This document shows, in pieces, positions 10,806 through 19,749 of a DNA stretch of 64,000 nucleotides. The notes beneath the pieces were generated by a model. It was given only the letters and a program-made list of their open reading frames with translations, did no database searches and was not told where the DNA came from. Both the position numbers and the translations under genes were made by a program. Each line of letters opens with the position of its first letter. Within the stretch, counting starts at the first letter, position 1. Source of the DNA: Methylocystis sp. ATCC 49242 (GTDB taxonomy: Bacteria; Pseudomonadota; Alphaproteobacteria; Rhizobiales; Beijerinckiaceae); contig NZ_KE124774.1 in the NCBI RefSeq assembly GCF_000188155.2, forward strand, positions 1,990,356 to 2,054,355, read 5' to 3'.

Positions 10806-11845
10806 CAGGGTTTTCCTTTGTCGCGGACGGGCAGACGGGCGAGCCGCGCGAGCCTGTCGTCGAGCGGAAGCGCCGGCCCCGCCGTGCGCGTGGCGAAGCG
10901 CAGCTTCGCGGAGCGGGCGCGCGGATTCCGCTCGGTCTCCTCGCGCGTCGGCGCCACGGGCTGGCGCCCCTCGCAAATAAAGCTCCTCGGCGGCGGCGCG
11001 GCTTCGCCCGGCAGGCGGCGTGAACCGGTTTCGCCGCGCCCGCAGCGCTCGGCGAAAAACTGCTTCACGATGCGGTCTTCGAGCGAATGGAAAGTGACGA
11101 CGGCAAGCCGTCCGCCCTCGGCCAGCGCGCGCTCCGCGCCGGCGAGACCGTCGAGCAGTTCGCCGAGTTCGTCGTTGACCGCGATGCGCAGCGCCTGAAA
11201 GCTTTTCGTCGCCGGATGAATGTCGCCCGGCCGGCCGGGCGCGACGCGCGCGATCATCTCGGCCAGCGCTCTGGTCGAGGCGAAGGGCGCGAGTTTCCGG
11301 TCGTGGACGATGGCGCGGGCGATGCGGCGCGCGGCGCGCTCCTCGCCGTAGAAATAGAGAATGTCGGCGAGGGTCTCTTCGTCCGCCTCGTTGACGATGT
11401 CGGCGGCGGTCTGGCCACGCCCTTCCATGCGCATGTCGAGCGGGCCGTCGCCGCGGAAGGAGAATCCACGCTCGGCCTCGTCGAATTGCATAGAGGAAAC
11501 GCCGATGTCGAAAACGACGCCGTCGAGCGGCGCGAAGCCCCGCGCGCGCGCGACCTCATCGAGCTGCGAAAAGCGCGCTTCGACGAGCGTGAGCCGCCCC
11601 CGCGCCACTTCGACCAGCGGCCGGCCGTCACGCACGGCGTTCGGGTCGCGGTCGAGCGCCAGCACGCGCGTTTCCGGATGGGCGAGGATCGCGCGCGTAT
11701 AGCCGCCTGCGCCGAATGTGGCGTCGAGATAGCGACCGCCGGGCGTGGGGCGAAGGGCGTCGATCACTTCGCGCAGCAGCACGGGAACATGGCGAGCCGC
11801 TCCGCCTGTGGCGGCGAGGCCGTCCGCGCCGCGACCCGTCGTCAT
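10805..11845 (-). CDS. rsmH: 16S rRNA C1402 N4-methyltransferase RsmH (MraW)
   Basis: SAM-dependent methyltransferase that modifies C1402 in the ribosomal P site. Visible motifs are HVPVLLREVIDAL, the SAM loop YLDATFGAGGYT (residues 39-50), FDIGVSSMQFD, and the C-terminal TFHSLEDRIVKQFF. The ATG at 11845 with GGGAGCTGGGG upstream gives 346 residues. A second candidate ATG at 11878, with AAAGGGGCGG upstream, adds 11 residues. It is the first gene of the visible dcw operon; mraZ, which often precedes it, is not here. Confidence 0.95.
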   Translation of the reverse strand: MTTGRGADGLAATGGAARHVPVLLREVIDALRPTPGGRYLDATFGAGGYTRAILAHPETRVLALDRDPNAVRDGRPLVEVARGRLTLVEARFSQLDEVARARGFAPLDGVVFDIGVSSMQFDEAERGFSFRGDGPLDMRMEGRGQTAADIVNEADEETLADILYFYGEERAARRIARAIVHDRKLAPFASTRALAEMIARVAPGRPGDIHPATKSFQALRIAVNDELGELLDGLAGAERALAEGGRLAVVTFHSLEDRIVKQFFAERCGRGETGSRRLPGEAAPPPRSFICEGRQPVAPTREETERNPRARSAKLRFATRTAGPALPLDDRLARLARLPVRDKGKP

Positions 11846-12145
11846 CCCCCAGCTCCCTGCCTTGACGCCAATCGCCATCCGCCCCTTTGCACGCCTGTAT
11901 CGGGACGCAACTCCCCGCGCATGAGCCCCTCCGCCGGCGGCAAACCGGCTCCCGGTCTCTGGTCGTCGCGACGAAATCAGTTGGACGGGCATTGGTTTTT
12001 CGAAGCGTCGAAGAGACGGCGGCGGGCCGAAGCGCCTCTATGGCGCCTTACTCCATTAAGCTTTGTTAGTGTTAAGGGAGCGTTTACGCCGGGCCGGGAT
12101 CGGCGCGCCGCGCGCAGCCGGCCGCCGGCGCGGACGCAAAAAATT
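11846..12145. other. Intergenic region between rnpB and rsmH
   Basis: There is no convincing gene, and no trace of mraZ on either strand. The only AT-rich patch is around 12050-12080, where two TTAA words flank the sequence on the rsmH strand. It may hold the dcw promoter, but no clean -35/-10 pair could be fixed. The T-run at 12137-12145 (read on the minus strand) belongs to the end of rnpB. Confidence 0.5.
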
Positions 12146-12546
<401 letters not shown>

Positions 12547-12549
12547 TCA

Positions 12550-12578
12550 GGGATAGGGAGACGGAGCGCCAAATGCAA
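12550..12578 (-). promoter_or_regulatory. Probable rnpB promoter
   Basis: On the minus strand TTGCAT (12578-12573) and TATCCC (12555-12550) are separated by exactly 17 bases. The predicted start is at the 5' strand of the P1 helix. TTGCAT resembles the alphaproteobacterial CTTGAC-type -35. The position relative to the RNA is the main support. Confidence 0.5.
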
Positions 12579-12651
12579 GCCTTGCGAAGGCGCCGCCCCC
12601 TCCCGTGACACGCAAGGAGCCGACGAATCCGCCGCGCGGCGCCCGCCAAGC

Positions 12652-15645
12652 TCAGCGACGGCAGTGCTCGGAAGCGCGTTTTTCGAGATCGATCGAAAAC
12701 GAACGCGGTTCGCCCTGTCCGCCGAATACTTTCAACCCGATGTGATAGCCAAGGCGCCGGTAGCTCTCGAACTGCGACTCGCTGAAGAACTGGTCGCCCG
12801 TCGATTCATGCGGAAAATCGGGATGGGCGGCGGCGTAGCTCCATATGTCCTCCGGCTCGTCGCCATGGATCGCCGCCTTGATATAAATGAGCGCGCCCAT
12901 CCCCTCGCCGTCCGGATATTGAACGCTGCCGATGTTGCAGTAAGGGGCGGCGCAGAGCGCGGCGGGGCGATTTGTGAGGCCGAGACGCCTGGGATCGCCG
13001 CCGGTCGCCGCGGGCTGCGGTTTGTTGAAAGTTATTTCCACCCCGAGGTCGATGCGGGCCTTGCGCACCAGATTGCCGAGGTCCTCGTATTTCAGGTCCG
13101 CGTCGCAGCCGGCGTCGATCACCACTATGGTGCAGCAGCGGCGGCGCAGCATCTCGTAGACGCCGAGATTTTCGAAATGGCCGCCATCGCTGAGATATAC
13201 GTAATATTGTTGTTCGTTGGTGAGGCCGAACAGCTCCATCATGAAAGGCCACAGCGCGAGGCTTGGTCCCGGCTTTTCCCAATTGCTCTTTTTCGGATTG
13301 CCCAGCCACCACCCCAGTCGCGCGTTGAACAGCGTCATGATGAATGTCAGGAACGGCGACGAGTGATATCCCATGTTGGGGCTCACCGCCGCGCCCGAAA
13401 TCGCCATCGCCGTGGCGAGGCTGACCTGGTCGCCGTAGCGCTCGGCGGGCCGATAACCCAGCCGCGGATTGCCGGCGGTCAGCGGCGTGAAAGCGTAGGA
13501 TGACGCCTTGCGCTCCTGTAACGCGAGCGAGTCGCCGTGAACGATATTGAGCGCCGTATTGACGACATGCAGCGGCTTCACCCTGGTCAGTTCGCTCATC
13601 ATGACGTTGTCGTACTGATCGAGCCCCGTGAAGCGGTTGGGGCGGCGCTCCGCATTGGACGCGCCGAGATAGGCGCGCATCAGCCGATAACGATAATAGG
13701 CGTGCAGGGAGAATTTGTTGACGTTGATCATCCAGGCGGCGAGAGTCACCCAGATCAGCATCACGATCGCGGCAATCAGAAAGACGGAGACCGTGTCGTC
13801 GGAGACCCTGTGATGCGCGACGATTTTCGCGAGAGAATCGGGCAGCAGGATTAAATCCATCAGTCGTGACAATTCATAGACCAGCGCGACCGTGAACAGC
13901 AGCGCGCCAGCCACCGCCACGCGGCTCCAATTGACGGCGCTCATGCTTTTCGTATCGCCTTGTGTCGCCGCCGTAGATTTGCTGTGTCCGAAGAGCGCCG
14001 CCGCGAGGCCCGTCGCGCCGCCGACGGAGGCTATGATCCCGTTGGCCCATTCGCCGAGCCAGTCCTTCATGTCGACGCCGTGCAAATCCTGCCTCGGATC
14101 CCAAAGGACCAACGTAGCGTAAACCGTCCAGGCCAGCCCTATGACGATGAACCAGCCGCCGGAGCGCGCCGTCCATTCGAGCAGATCGTCGAGCCGCGCA
14201 TTCTTGCTGCTCGTGGCCGCAAACAGGATGCTGCCGGCGAGATGGGCGACAAAGCAGCAGGTGACGCCGAAGACCACCGCATAGCGGGAGTCCCGCACAC
14301 CGACGACCTCTCCAATAAGATGAAAGGCAATCAGCAGAAAGACGCCGAAAACCGCGCCGGCGAAGATGCGCGAAACGGTCATTCGCGGCAATTCGCATAG
14401 ATGCCTGTTTGCGCCGTCGTCGCAATCGCTGGAAGAAAACTGCGCTCCGAGATTCTCGCCCCACTCGCCGCGAATAAACGAAATGAAAACTGCGATGGCG
14501 AAAGGCGCGGCCCATAAATTCGCGCCGGCGGCCGCGAACCAGAACCATGTCGATGGATCGTCGAAGGCGATGCTGTCGCGGAAATAAACGAGCACCGCCG
14601 TCGTCAGACAGGCGGCCAAATATATCGGAACAATCACACATACGAAGTGCATGACCTCGCCCGCGCCATAGGGCGTCGCCTCGACGTGATCGGATTGCAT
14701 TCGGGCCAAAGGCTGTTCTCGCTCCAGCCGTTCCCGACGTTTTTGCGCCTGTATGGAAACCAGTTGCTTGCTCGTGAACAGTTCTGCAACGGCGTAAAGA
14801 AAAGCCGCGCTCATGAGGAGCGCCCAGGGCGAAACGCCGCCGCCGGCGTCGAACTCGTAATGCAACCTCTCCAGAAGCAGAACGGTGCTTTTCGGAACCC
14901 AGACAAGCAACAGGAACAGCGGCAGGAATAGCAACCAGTTGATGAGCAGATTTCGAACGACCGTCGCCGCGCCGGTCCAGGTGTCGGACGACATCAGCCC
15001 CGCGCGAGGCGTCAGATAATTGGAAAATTCACGAAGGCCGGTGAGCTCCGGGGGCTCGCCCTGCTGGTTCAGCCGCTCTTCGACGCCCTTCATCCCGCCC
15101 GCTTCGCGCGACGCCCAGGCCGAGAGCCAGGAGCCGATGTAGCCGCCGCCGGAAACCGTCGAGAGGTAATCGAATTTTCGCAACAGACCCTGTTTAGCAA
15201 GGGCCTGGATGACACCGAGGCAGAACGTCGCGCTGCGGATGCCGCCGCCCGAGAGACAAAGCGCAGTGAGCTCCGCATCGAACAGCTTTTTTTCGAAATC
15301 TTCCGCCAGCCACGGCGGTTTCGCATCCGGCGACGCCGATCCATCCCGCATCTCCGCGCTCGCCTCTCCCGACGACGACTGCTCGCCTGCGACGCCTCTG
15401 CCCAGAGTCTTTGCGATAACGGCAATGCTGTCGAGCGCCGCCGAAAACGGGCCGATCGGCTCCTTCGGCTTTTCCTTTTGCGGGAGCGGCGACGCAAGCC
15501 CGCTCTTTCGTCGCGTCGCGTTGATACTTTCAATTTGCGCGAGCTCGGCGCAAATGACGCGCTCCAGGCTAAATGGCCCGTCCGGATTTTCCGCACCATT
15601 CACGCGCCCCGCGCTTTTGGCGGAAGTTGAAAATTCATTCGTCAT
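12652..15645 (-). CDS. Patatin-like phospholipase with internal multi-pass membrane region
   Basis: About 997-residue membrane protein. The patatin catalytic parts are split: the oxyanion loop CLSGGGIRSATFCLG and nucleophile motif STVSGGGYIGSW are near residues 130-170, whereas the catalytic Asp motif YLSDGGHFENLGVYEML is near residue 860. Between them lie about ten hydrophobic helices from about residue 225 to 640. By family this should be a serine acyl hydrolase on membrane lipids; the substrate is unknown. The ATG at 15645 was chosen because AGGGA sits eight bases upstream; an ATG at 15654 has no room for a ribosome site. It stands alone, reading toward rnpB. Confidence 0.85.
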   Translation of the reverse strand: MTNEFSTSAKSAGRVNGAENPDGPFSLERVICAELAQIESINATRRKSGLASPLPQKEKPKEPIGPFSAALDSIAVIAKTLGRGVAGEQSSSGEASAEMRDGSASPDAKPPWLAEDFEKKLFDAELTALCLSGGGIRSATFCLGVIQALAKQGLLRKFDYLSTVSGGGYIGSWLSAWASREAGGMKGVEERLNQQGEPPELTGLREFSNYLTPRAGLMSSDTWTGAATVVRNLLINWLLFLPLFLLLVWVPKSTVLLLERLHYEFDAGGGVSPWALLMSAAFLYAVAELFTSKQLVSIQAQKRRERLEREQPLARMQSDHVEATPYGAGEVMHFVCVIVPIYLAACLTTAVLVYFRDSIAFDDPSTWFWFAAAGANLWAAPFAIAVFISFIRGEWGENLGAQFSSSDCDDGANRHLCELPRMTVSRIFAGAVFGVFLLIAFHLIGEVVGVRDSRYAVVFGVTCCFVAHLAGSILFAATSSKNARLDDLLEWTARSGGWFIVIGLAWTVYATLVLWDPRQDLHGVDMKDWLGEWANGIIASVGGATGLAAALFGHSKSTAATQGDTKSMSAVNWSRVAVAGALLFTVALVYELSRLMDLILLPDSLAKIVAHHRVSDDTVSVFLIAAIVMLIWVTLAAWMINVNKFSLHAYYRYRLMRAYLGASNAERRPNRFTGLDQYDNVMMSELTRVKPLHVVNTALNIVHGDSLALQERKASSYAFTPLTAGNPRLGYRPAERYGDQVSLATAMAISGAAVSPNMGYHSSPFLTFIMTLFNARLGWWLGNPKKSNWEKPGPSLALWPFMMELFGLTNEQQYYVYLSDGGHFENLGVYEMLRRRCCTIVVIDAGCDADLKYEDLGNLVRKARIDLGVEITFNKPQPAATGGDPRRLGLTNRPAALCAAPYCNIGSVQYPDGEGMGALIYIKAAIHGDEPEDIWSYAAAHPDFPHESTGDQFFSESQFESYRRLGYHIGLKVFGGQGEPRSFSIDLEKRASEHCRR

Positions 15646-15965
15646 GGAATTCATCCCTGCTCAAATACGCCAAGCCGAAAAAAGCGCTCAACCCGTAGCA
15701 GAACCGACGCCCATGCGATGGAAAATAATCCGGTCCCCCGACTAACTTGTCGTATCGATGGCCCGCCGGCAAGGGCGACTTTCGACTTCGTCCCAATTCA
15801 AAACAGGCAAGGCCAAGGCGAGGAACTCCCGCGTCAATTTGTTCCATCCTGAAAGGCGCGGCCACGCTGGCGCGCGTTCACAGGAGCGCTATGTCCAAGC
15901 TGTGTGAAAACGCGTGACATGGCGCGACCGCGCCGGCGCCGCGTTATCGAGAGGGAGGAATATTC
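15646..15965. other. Divergent intergenic region, patatin / SmbP-like gene
   Basis: About 320 bases separate the divergent patatin and SmbP-like genes. No gene is supported on either strand. GAGGGAGGAA just before 15966 is the ribosome site of the SmbP-like gene. No EcfG-type or clear housekeeping promoter could be identified. Confidence 0.4.
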
Positions 15966-16331
15966 ATGATCAATCGTCGACTCGTCTTCGCCGCGCTGGG
16001 CCTCGGCTTCGCTCTCGCGCTGGCGCCGCGCGCCGCGCTGGCGGGGAACCACCATGTCACCCAGGCGGTCGCCGAGACCAGGGAGGCGATCCACGAAGGC
16101 AAGCAGCACATGTTTTCATCCTTCGCGGAGCATACGCATAACGCGCTCGACCACGCGCGAGAGGCCGTCGCTGGCGGGTTCGATCCTAAGGGCCATGTGA
16201 AAATGGCGATCACTCATCTTCGTCAGGCCATCAAGACCGCGAAGCGGACGCATGACGCAAAACGTCTCGCCGCCGGCGTCCGTCATGCGGAACGCGCCCT
16301 GATCCACCTGAAAGTGGCGGCGGAGCATTAA
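15966..16331 (+). CDS. SmbP-like small metal-binding periplasmic protein
   Basis: A 121-residue exported protein with a signal peptide (cleavage likely after ALAG-type residues near 26). The mature part is Ala/His-rich with helical repeats such as VTQAVAETREAIHEGKQH and NALDHAREAVAGG, and histidines recur along amphipathic helices. This matches Nitrosomonas SmbP, a copper/metal-binding four-helix protein, in size and repeat style. The ribosome site GAGGGAGGAA is strong. A role in copper buffering would suit a methanotroph but is inferred. Confidence 0.75.
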   Translation: MINRRLVFAALGLGFALALAPRAALAGNHHVTQAVAETREAIHEGKQHMFSSFAEHTHNALDHAREAVAGGFDPKGHVKMAITHLRQAIKTAKRTHDAKRLAAGVRHAERALIHLKVAAEH

Positions 16332-16400
16332 TAATTAATAACGCGAAGCCTACGCATTCCGCGGGCGCGAGCCGCCCGGACGGAACGCTACAGGATTGAT

Positions 16401-16427
16401 CTGGAGGCGGCCTTGTCCCGCCTCCAG
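16401..16427 (+). terminator. Perfect 10-bp stem-loop after SmbP-like gene
   Basis: CTGGAGGCGG, a 7-base loop, then CCGCCTCCAG. No U-tract follows, so it may be a weak terminator or an mRNA 3' stabiliser for the SmbP-like transcript. Confidence 0.5.
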
Positions 16428-16445
16428 CCTTATTGCGTGACGCAG

Positions 16446-16470
16446 GGAACTTCTCCCGTCCCCCGACGTT
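16446..16470 (+). promoter_or_regulatory. Predicted EcfG (general stress sigma) promoter
   Basis: GGAAC at 16446-16450, a 16-base spacer, then CGTT at 16467-16470. This is the alphaproteobacterial EcfG consensus (GGAAC-N16/17-CGTT). It lies about 70 bases before the M4 protease start on the same strand, with no other gene between, so the protease and its partner are probably stress-induced. Confidence 0.7.
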
Positions 16471-16540
16471 TCTTTATGTGCCGATACGCGCCGCAAGCGC
16501 GTGGATTGCGACAAATCATTTTTTCCAAAAGGAGGGTTTC

Positions 16541-17827
16541 ATGAGAATGGATACGTCCTGCGAGTGTGGTTTTTGCTCGATCATTCCGCCCTATATTTTC
16601 ACCGGCATGGAGCGCTCCGGCGATGAGCGCCTGAGGCGTATCGCCGAGCATGTCCAGCAAGTGATGAAGCGGTTGCGTGAGCGCCGCATCGAACGCTTCT
16701 CCGCGACCGCGGTCGTGAAGTCGCTCGCAGCCAAACCCGCGCCGCTCAAGCGGATCATCTATGACTGCGAGCGGGGCGGGGATTTGCCGGGCAAACAGGT
16801 GCTCGTCGAAGGCGGTCAGCCGCCCGCTGATCCGGCGGTGCGCGAAGCCTATGAATATTCCGGCGTGACCTGGGACTTCTTCAAGAAGCTGTTCGACCGC
16901 TCCTCGATCAACAACGCCGGACTCACCCTGACTTCCTCGGTTCATTATCAGGAGGGCGCCGAGGGTCTCGACAACGCCTTCTGGGACGGCCGGCAGATGA
17001 TCTACGGCGACGGCAGCGGGATCGCGTTCGATCGCTTCACCAAGTCGATCGACGTTGTCGCGCATGAACTCACCCATGGCGTCACGCAATATGAAGCGAA
17101 TCTGGTCTATGAGAACCAGCCCGGCGCGCTGAACGAACATTTCTCCGACGTTTTCGGCATTCTGGTGCGTCAGTGGCACGGGGCGAACAAGGGCGACGCG
17201 AAGCAGAATGATCCGATGACCGCCGATTGGAACATTGGCGGCGACCTGCTGCTCCCCGGCGTGCATGGCGTCGGACTGCGGTCGATGAGCAATCCGGGCG
17301 GCGCCTACGACGATCCGCGTCTGGGCGGCAAGGACCCGCAACCCAAGCATATGTCGCAATATGTCGATCTTCCCAACAACGCCGACGGCGATTGGGGCGG
17401 GGTTCACTACAATTCCGGAATCCCCAACCATGCTTTCTATCTCGCGGCGGTCGCGGTCGGAAAGCCGGCTTGGGAAGTTCTCGGAAAGATATGGTACACG
17501 ACCCTCACCGAACGCCTCAAGGCGGATGCGGACTTCGCCAAATGCGCCGCGGAGACGATCTCCGTCGCACGCGACTATTTCGGCGATGACGTCGCGCACA
17601 AGGTTGCGGCGGCGTGGTCCAGCGTCGGCGTGACGGAGGTAGAACCGCGTGCCATGGCCGCGGCCTTCAGGACGAGCCTGCTGAAGCCGGCGGATGTGCT
17701 CGGATTGACCGAAAAGTCGACCAAGGCCAAGGAGAGCTTGAAGAAACTCGAGAAGACCGCCGTCGGCCGGGCGAAGAAAAAGGTTGCGGACGCCAGGAGC
17801 GCGATCGAGGCCGCAGCCCATAAGTAA
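16541..17827 (+). CDS. Protealysin-like M4 family metallopeptidase
   Basis: Zinc metallopeptidase of the thermolysin family without a signal peptide, hence probably cytoplasmic and protealysin-like. The short N-terminal pro-region contains CSIIPPYIF, the conserved propeptide motif. Zinc and catalytic residues are HELTH (175-179), the third ligand Glu199 in GALNEHFSDVFG, and His289 in GGVHYNSGIPNHAF. About 45 Lys/Ala-rich residues extend the C-terminus beyond the usual fold. The ATG at 16541 follows GGAGGG. The next gene is an emfourin-like inhibitor, the usual partner. Confidence 0.93.
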   Translation: MRMDTSCECGFCSIIPPYIFTGMERSGDERLRRIAEHVQQVMKRLRERRIERFSATAVVKSLAAKPAPLKRIIYDCERGGDLPGKQVLVEGGQPPADPAVREAYEYSGVTWDFFKKLFDRSSINNAGLTLTSSVHYQEGAEGLDNAFWDGRQMIYGDGSGIAFDRFTKSIDVVAHELTHGVTQYEANLVYENQPGALNEHFSDVFGILVRQWHGANKGDAKQNDPMTADWNIGGDLLLPGVHGVGLRSMSNPGGAYDDPRLGGKDPQPKHMSQYVDLPNNADGDWGGVHYNSGIPNHAFYLAAVAVGKPAWEVLGKIWYTTLTERLKADADFAKCAAETISVARDYFGDDVAHKVAAAWSSVGVTEVEPRAMAAAFRTSLLKPADVLGLTEKSTKAKESLKKLEKTAVGRAKKKVADARSAIEAAAHK

Positions 17828-17858
17828 CAGTCATTCTCGCGCAAAGGGGAACGGTCTT

Positions 17859-18185
17859 ATGTCGCCGGGAACGGAGAAAAGCGAAAGCCCTTCCGATAAC
17901 CCGGCGGCGGACCCGGACAAGGGACCCCTGCTCCGCATCACCCGCCTCGGCGGGCATTTGCCGTTACTCAAGCCGAAGCGCGAAGTTCTGTTCAACACAT
18001 TGTCGCAGGTCGAGCGCGGCGCGATCGAAGCCATACTTTCGCTCGAGACGCCCGAGGAGAGCATAGAGGCGCGGCGTCCCGACGCGACGAGCTACAAATT
18101 TGAACTCGAGGGGCCAACGACCAACCTCTGCGTGACCGTTCCGGGTCTGAAAATCCCCAAACCGCTATCCAGGCTGCTGCCGTGA
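17859..18185 (+). CDS. Emfourin-like inhibitor of the M4 protease
   Basis: A 108-residue soluble protein. The conserved core runs from LLRITRLGGHLPL to the C-terminal TVPGLKIPKPLSRLLP, a pattern seen in small proteins encoded next to protealysin-like proteases and shown for one member (emfourin) to inhibit its protease. The first 20 residues are disordered-looking. It starts 31 bases after the protease stop with AAAGGGGA upstream, and is likely co-transcribed. The inhibitory role is transferred from the family. Confidence 0.75.
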   Translation: MSPGTEKSESPSDNPAADPDKGPLLRITRLGGHLPLLKPKREVLFNTLSQVERGAIEAILSLETPEESIEARRPDATSYKFELEGPTTNLCVTVPGLKIPKPLSRLLP

Positions 18186-18375
18186 ACGTCTCTTAGTCGA
18201 CCCTGCGGCAGGGAGTCCTCGCGACGATCGAAATATGGTCTATGACGACGCGTGACCTCCGCAGTTCTTGTGCTGAAACATTATTGCTGGCCGGTTCGTT
18301 GCACGATAGGCGGCAAGACTGCGTTAGAAGAAAAGCCGCAATGCTTACTCCGACTCGACGAAGCGCGGCTGGAGA

Positions 18376-19602
18376 TTATGAATGGTTCTGTAGATTGAGA
18401 TAGTCAGCGGTCGCCGACCGAATTCGCGGACGCAGGACATTGACGAATGCGTTCACCCGCCGGCCCAGCCACTCGAACGCTTTTGCGCGCTCGTCCGCTT
18501 GATCCAACGGCCCAACTGTCAAGGAATCGGCGATCGACCAGCGTCCGTCGTCCTCACGCAACGACACCGTATCTCCGAGCTGAGCCTTGATGCTTTCCCA
18601 CTCCTCAGTGACCATTCTCATGATGTATTCTCCGGCGCCTTCATTAGATCCAACGAAACTCAACCCGACCCTGTTTTTGTTGATTTCGCGATAGACCAGC
18701 AACGAACAGCAGCCCTTGGGAACTGGAAGCGAAAAATATACAAAGCCCTGCCGCGGTGGCCGCGGCTTCGGCTGCTCAGGATCGTCCAGCATGAGACGAT
18801 CAAGAAACTCTTGCCAAAACTTTTGCTGCTCATCGCCGATCGAGCTGCGTTGTGGATCAACGGCCAACGCCTTCTCATCCTCTGGCGCCTCCTCGATCAC
18901 ATACCCGTCCGGCGAGGCGACGACGTATCGTGTGATATTAACCGTCCGCGCGAGCACGCGCGGAGCCACCAGACGCCCACCATCCGGAGTGAGGTAAATC
19001 GGGAGCTCGACCAGCCCCAGAGAAAAATGCAGGCCTGCGTGCTCTTGAAGATATTCAGCGATCGCTTCGACGTTTTCCCGAATGCCGTCGCCGACGATAA
19101 GAAGCAGAAACCGTCCGCGTCGAAGATTGCCGGTCAGCGCGTCGTTGAACTGCGCCTCGTCTATGTCGGGATCAACCTTTCGAACAAGTTCGAGAATCGG
19201 ATCGCCGGAGCGCTTCAGCCGGCGACACACTTCACGCTGAAGATCGGAAGACGACCAGCGTCGCAACTCCTTCGCATAGTCGAGAATTTGCCCGACCACC
19301 TCACGGCGCGCTTCAGCGTTGCGCCACAACTTGCATTCCACGATCACGGGAAGGCCCGTCGGCGTTATCATCAAATTGTCGATCTGCCCGGCAGGCGTGC
19401 TCAACTCCCTGCAGACAGGGACCGGTCGCGTGAACATCGGATCGATCTCGTCAATGGGGAGAATTTCCGGATGTTCGTGGACAAGCGCCTGAATGTCCGC
19501 CTCCGCCACCGACGAATCCAGCCCAACCTGGCGCATTGGCGTGAGTCGCACGGCTCCCGAATTCGGCGGCAAAAGGACAGGGCAGCAATGTTGTCTCGCC
19601 AA
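18376..19602 (-). CDS. PD-(D/E)XK nuclease-like protein of unknown role
   Basis: A 408-residue soluble protein. The N-terminal part contains AGQIDNLMITPTGLPVIVECK followed by REVVGQILDYAKEL. The spacing of D, E and K in ID...VECK is that of a PD-(D/E)XK endonuclease core. The C-terminal half has no domain that I recognise. The start is read as TTG at 19602, because GGAGG sits eight bases upstream; the first in-frame ATG is at 19536 and lacks a ribosome site. It is divergent from priA. Nuclease activity is not proven by sequence. Confidence 0.65.
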   Translation of the reverse strand: MARQHCCPVLLPPNSGAVRLTPMRQVGLDSSVAEADIQALVHEHPEILPIDEIDPMFTRPVPVCRELSTPAGQIDNLMITPTGLPVIVECKLWRNAEARREVVGQILDYAKELRRWSSSDLQREVCRRLKRSGDPILELVRKVDPDIDEAQFNDALTGNLRRGRFLLLIVGDGIRENVEAIAEYLQEHAGLHFSLGLVELPIYLTPDGGRLVAPRVLARTVNITRYVVASPDGYVIEEAPEDEKALAVDPQRSSIGDEQQKFWQEFLDRLMLDDPEQPKPRPPRQGFVYFSLPVPKGCCSLLVYREINKNRVGLSFVGSNEGAGEYIMRMVTEEWESIKAQLGDTVSLREDDGRWSIADSLTVGPLDQADERAKAFEWLGRRVNAFVNVLRPRIRSATADYLNLQNHS

Positions 19603-19749
19603 GCGGAGATCCTCCAGATCGCACGGGACGCAGGATGTGCGTATCGCGAATCGTAAACTTTTAAAGTAACGCTTAAGGTGTTCCGCCAAATTTGCAAAGT
19701 GAGCCCCGCCTCTACCTTCGACCTGAGAAAAATGATCTAAAAGCGGCCC

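Noticed and set aside
12050-12080. CtrA-type box before rsmH
   Set aside because: The two TTAA words are 12 bases apart, not the 7 needed for the TTAA-N7-TTAA pattern.
15820-15850. EcfG-type promoter before the SmbP-like gene
   Set aside because: GGAAC is present but no CGTT follows at 16-17 bases.
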